64,000 nucleotides of DNA from Piper betle (taxonomy: Eukaryota > Streptophyta > Magnoliopsida > Piperales > Piperaceae). Positions 62,564 through 64,000 of this stretch are shown here, in pieces. Numbering within the stretch: position 1 is the first letter of the stretch; each line of letters begins with the position of its first letter. The stretch is from assembly GCA_033002965.1 (NCBI GenBank), contig JAURVB010003054.1:1-64000 (forward strand). Direction: 5' to 3'. The notes below the pieces were generated by a model, which saw only the letters and a list, made by a program, of their open reading frames with translations, made no database searches and had not been told where the DNA came from. The translations under genes were made by a program, and so were the position numbers.

Positions 62564-64000
62564 TCACACCGGCGAACTCCCGCGACCGCCGGCCGGCGCA
62601 TCCTCGAGCTCGTTCTCGCCGGACATCTCCTCCAACGACTTCCCCTTCGACTCCGGCACCAAGAAGGTGAAGAGGAAGCCGAGCAAGTTTACCACCCCGA
62701 GCAGGAAGAGCGAGTTCCTCACCCCGATCCCCGGTGGGTACCCGTGGTCGGTCTTCCTCGGGTCGCTGCTCTGTGCCAAGTACAAGAAGCCGAACGCCCC
62801 GACCATGGCCCCGGCCTTGCCGGCCGCCGCCGATATGCCGTGGCAGGTGGAGCGGAGTCGGGCGGGGAAGATCTCGGCGGGGACGATGAAGGTGGTGCTG
62901 TTGGGGCCGAAGTTGGCGAAGAAGAAGGTGAAGGCGTACATGGCGACGAAGCCGACGTGGTTGCCCGGGGTGGTCCAGTGGTGGTAGGGGACGGCGAGGG
63001 CGAACATGAAGATGGTCATCATGAGGAAGCCCAGGAGTTGGATGGTGAAGCGACCGACGCGGTCGATGAGAGCCACCGTGAACCAGTAGCCGGGGATGGT
63101 GCCGCACAACGCGATCAGGGTCTGGGCTCGGGCGATGCGGTACACCTCCTGGATGGCCGACATGGTGTGCGGCTTGGGGAGCCATCCCACGGAGCTAAAG
63201 ATGTCTTTTTGGAAGAGGTTCTGGCTGTAGAAGGCGATGTCGAGGAGGAACCAGGTGGAGGCGGTGCCGAGGAGGTGGAGGCCATGGCGCTTGAGGAAGA
63301 GGGTGGAGAAGAGGCCGAATGATTGGGTGGGTGCGTGGGCGATCGTTTGGACCTTGTCCTGCTCCGCCTCGATCTCGACCTGCATCACCTTGCTCATGTC
63401 GGCGGCGGCCTGGTTCGCGTTCTTGGCCACCAGAGCCGTGTACCGCGCCGTCTCCGGCATCTTCATGCGCCAGTAGAAGGTGGCGGCGGCGGGGACGGCC
63501 CCGAACATGAGGATGATCCGCCACACGTAGTCGGCCTGCGGCACGGTGGAGGCGAGGGCGTCGGTGGCGTAGCCGGGCGCCTTGAAACGCGCCTCGAACG
63601 CGGCGGAGACGACGGTCGCCACTATCCCCCCGGCCATGATGCCGAAGCCCTGCATGGCGAAGACGGCGGCGATGAACGCGCCCCTCGTCTTCTTGTTGGC
63701 GTACTCCGACATGATCGTCGCCGACAGCGGGTAGTCCCCGCCGATCCCAAACCCCAGCCAGAATCGGAAGAAGCAGAGCGTCGCCATGACCGACCACGGG
63801 TCCCTCCCGAAGGACAGCCCCGAGGCGACGGAGCAGACCACCATCATGAGCAGGGTGATGCCGTACACTTTCTTTCTACCCATCTTGTCCCCGAGCCAGC
63901 CGAAGAAAAGTTGGCCGCAGAAGGTGCCGACGAAGGCGACGCCGTTGACGGCGGCAGAGACGTTGGGGGAGGGAGCCGGGGTTGGGCGAGCCGTCGACGT
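62564..64000 (-). CDS. PHT1 high-affinity phosphate transporter, copy 2 (5' end outside window)
   Basis: Tandem paralogue of the gene at 54318-55911, almost identical in protein sequence: single changes such as SGENELED for SGENEVED near the C terminus, and GSSPV for GSLPV. The segment carrying [19 protein letters not shown] is intact here, unlike in copy 1. From the stop at 62564 an unbroken frame runs up past MGRKKVYG at 63883. Near 63968 it lacks two bases relative to copy 1 (in the stretch that should encode [11 protein letters not shown]), so the frame shifts within the last 35 bases of the window. The N-terminal 40-50 residues and the promoter lie beyond the window. Same role as copy 1: proton-coupled phosphate uptake at the plasma membrane. 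Confidence 0.9.
   Translation of the reverse strand, partial: TSTARPTPAPSPNVSAAVNGVAFVGTFCGQLFFGWLGDKMGRKKVYGITLLMMVVCSVASGLSFGRDPWSVMATLCFFRFWLGFGIGGDYPLSATIMSEYANKKTRGAFIAAVFAMQGFGIMAGGIVATVVSAAFEARFKAPGYATDALASTVPQADYVWRIILMFGAVPAAATFYWRMKMPETARYTALVAKNANQAAADMSKVMQVEIEAEQDKVQTIAHAPTQSFGLFSTLFLKRHGLHLLGTASTWFLLDIAFYSQNLFQKDIFSSVGWLPKPHTMSAIQEVYRIARAQTLIALCGTIPGYWFTVALIDRVGRFTIQLLGFLMMTIFMFALAVPYHHWTTPGNHVGFVAMYAFTFFFANFGPNSTTFIVPAEIFPARLRSTCHGISAAAGKAGAMVGAFGFLYLAQSSDPRKTDHGYPPGIGVRNSLFLLGVVNLLGFLFTFLVPESKGKSLEEMSGENELEDAPAGGRGSSPV

Noticed and set aside
1..64000. tRNA, rRNA or other RNA genes
   Set aside because: I found no cloverleaf with tRNA box A and B motifs and no rRNA-like sequence on reading through; a covariance-model scan would be needed to exclude small RNAs.

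Overview
The window is plant nuclear DNA. It has intron-rich genes with GT-AG introns, a plastid sigma factor, an arabinogalactan peptide, a plant receptor-like kinase, PHT1 phosphate transporters, and LTR, LINE, copia-like and TIR transposon remains in AT-rich intergenic DNA. Several genes have very GC-rich first exons or are GC-rich and intronless (the ELC-like gene and both PHT1 genes). That pattern is typical of monocots, so a non-grass monocot is my best guess. The sequence does not name a species.

Layout. A transposon fragment (1-345) precedes an ELC/VPS23-like ESCRT-I gene (1619-2821, +). Next come an arabinogalactan peptide gene (6240-5966, -), an orphan terminal exon (8573-8722, +), a sigma-70 family plastid transcription factor (9371-12356, +) and a two-RRM RNA-binding protein with ten exons (13706-17807, +). 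A LINE RNase H remnant (18008-18385, -) separates these from an ALE2-like receptor kinase (21186-25945, +). A coiled-coil protein with an N-myristoylation-type start (27394-26384, -) lies beside a fragmentary inverted copy of itself. From 29660 to 40290 there is a rearranged cluster of one LTR-retrotransposon family: a complete LTR of about 3 kb, a primer binding site, a non-coding interior and four inverted or truncated LTR pieces. A pfkB-family sugar or nucleoside kinase (42237-48551, +) follows; one intron holds copia-like and TRIM-like remains. Then come a plant-specific predicted plastid membrane protein (49815-51091, +) and a possible small secreted peptide (52618-52412, -). Last are two nearly identical tandem PHT1 high-affinity phosphate transporter genes (55911-54318, -, and 64000-62564, -, the second cut by the window edge). 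A tandemly duplicated promoter region and a 3.0-kb TIR transposon with a 9-bp target duplication lie between them.

Two points matter most. First, six genes from at least five families carry one- or two-base frame breaks, nearly all in homopolymer or GC-repeat runs. Restoring the base puts the sigma-factor, receptor-kinase and pfkB models back in frame with all intron phases consistent. This looks more like draft-assembly error than six pseudogenes, so these loci should not be called dead from this sequence alone. Second, the PHT1 locus has recent duplication structure. The two gene copies share their 3' flanks, the promoter block is repeated behind copy 1, and the only P1BS (PHR-binding) motif I found sits in the gene-proximal promoter block and is altered in the distal block.

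The genes are not a functional cluster. They are ordinary housekeeping, signalling and nutrient genes separated by repeats. I did not find a convincing undescribed system. The most unusual features are the LTR family with a palindromic terminus, the mixed-orientation repeat array inside the TIR element, and the duplicated phosphate-responsive promoter.
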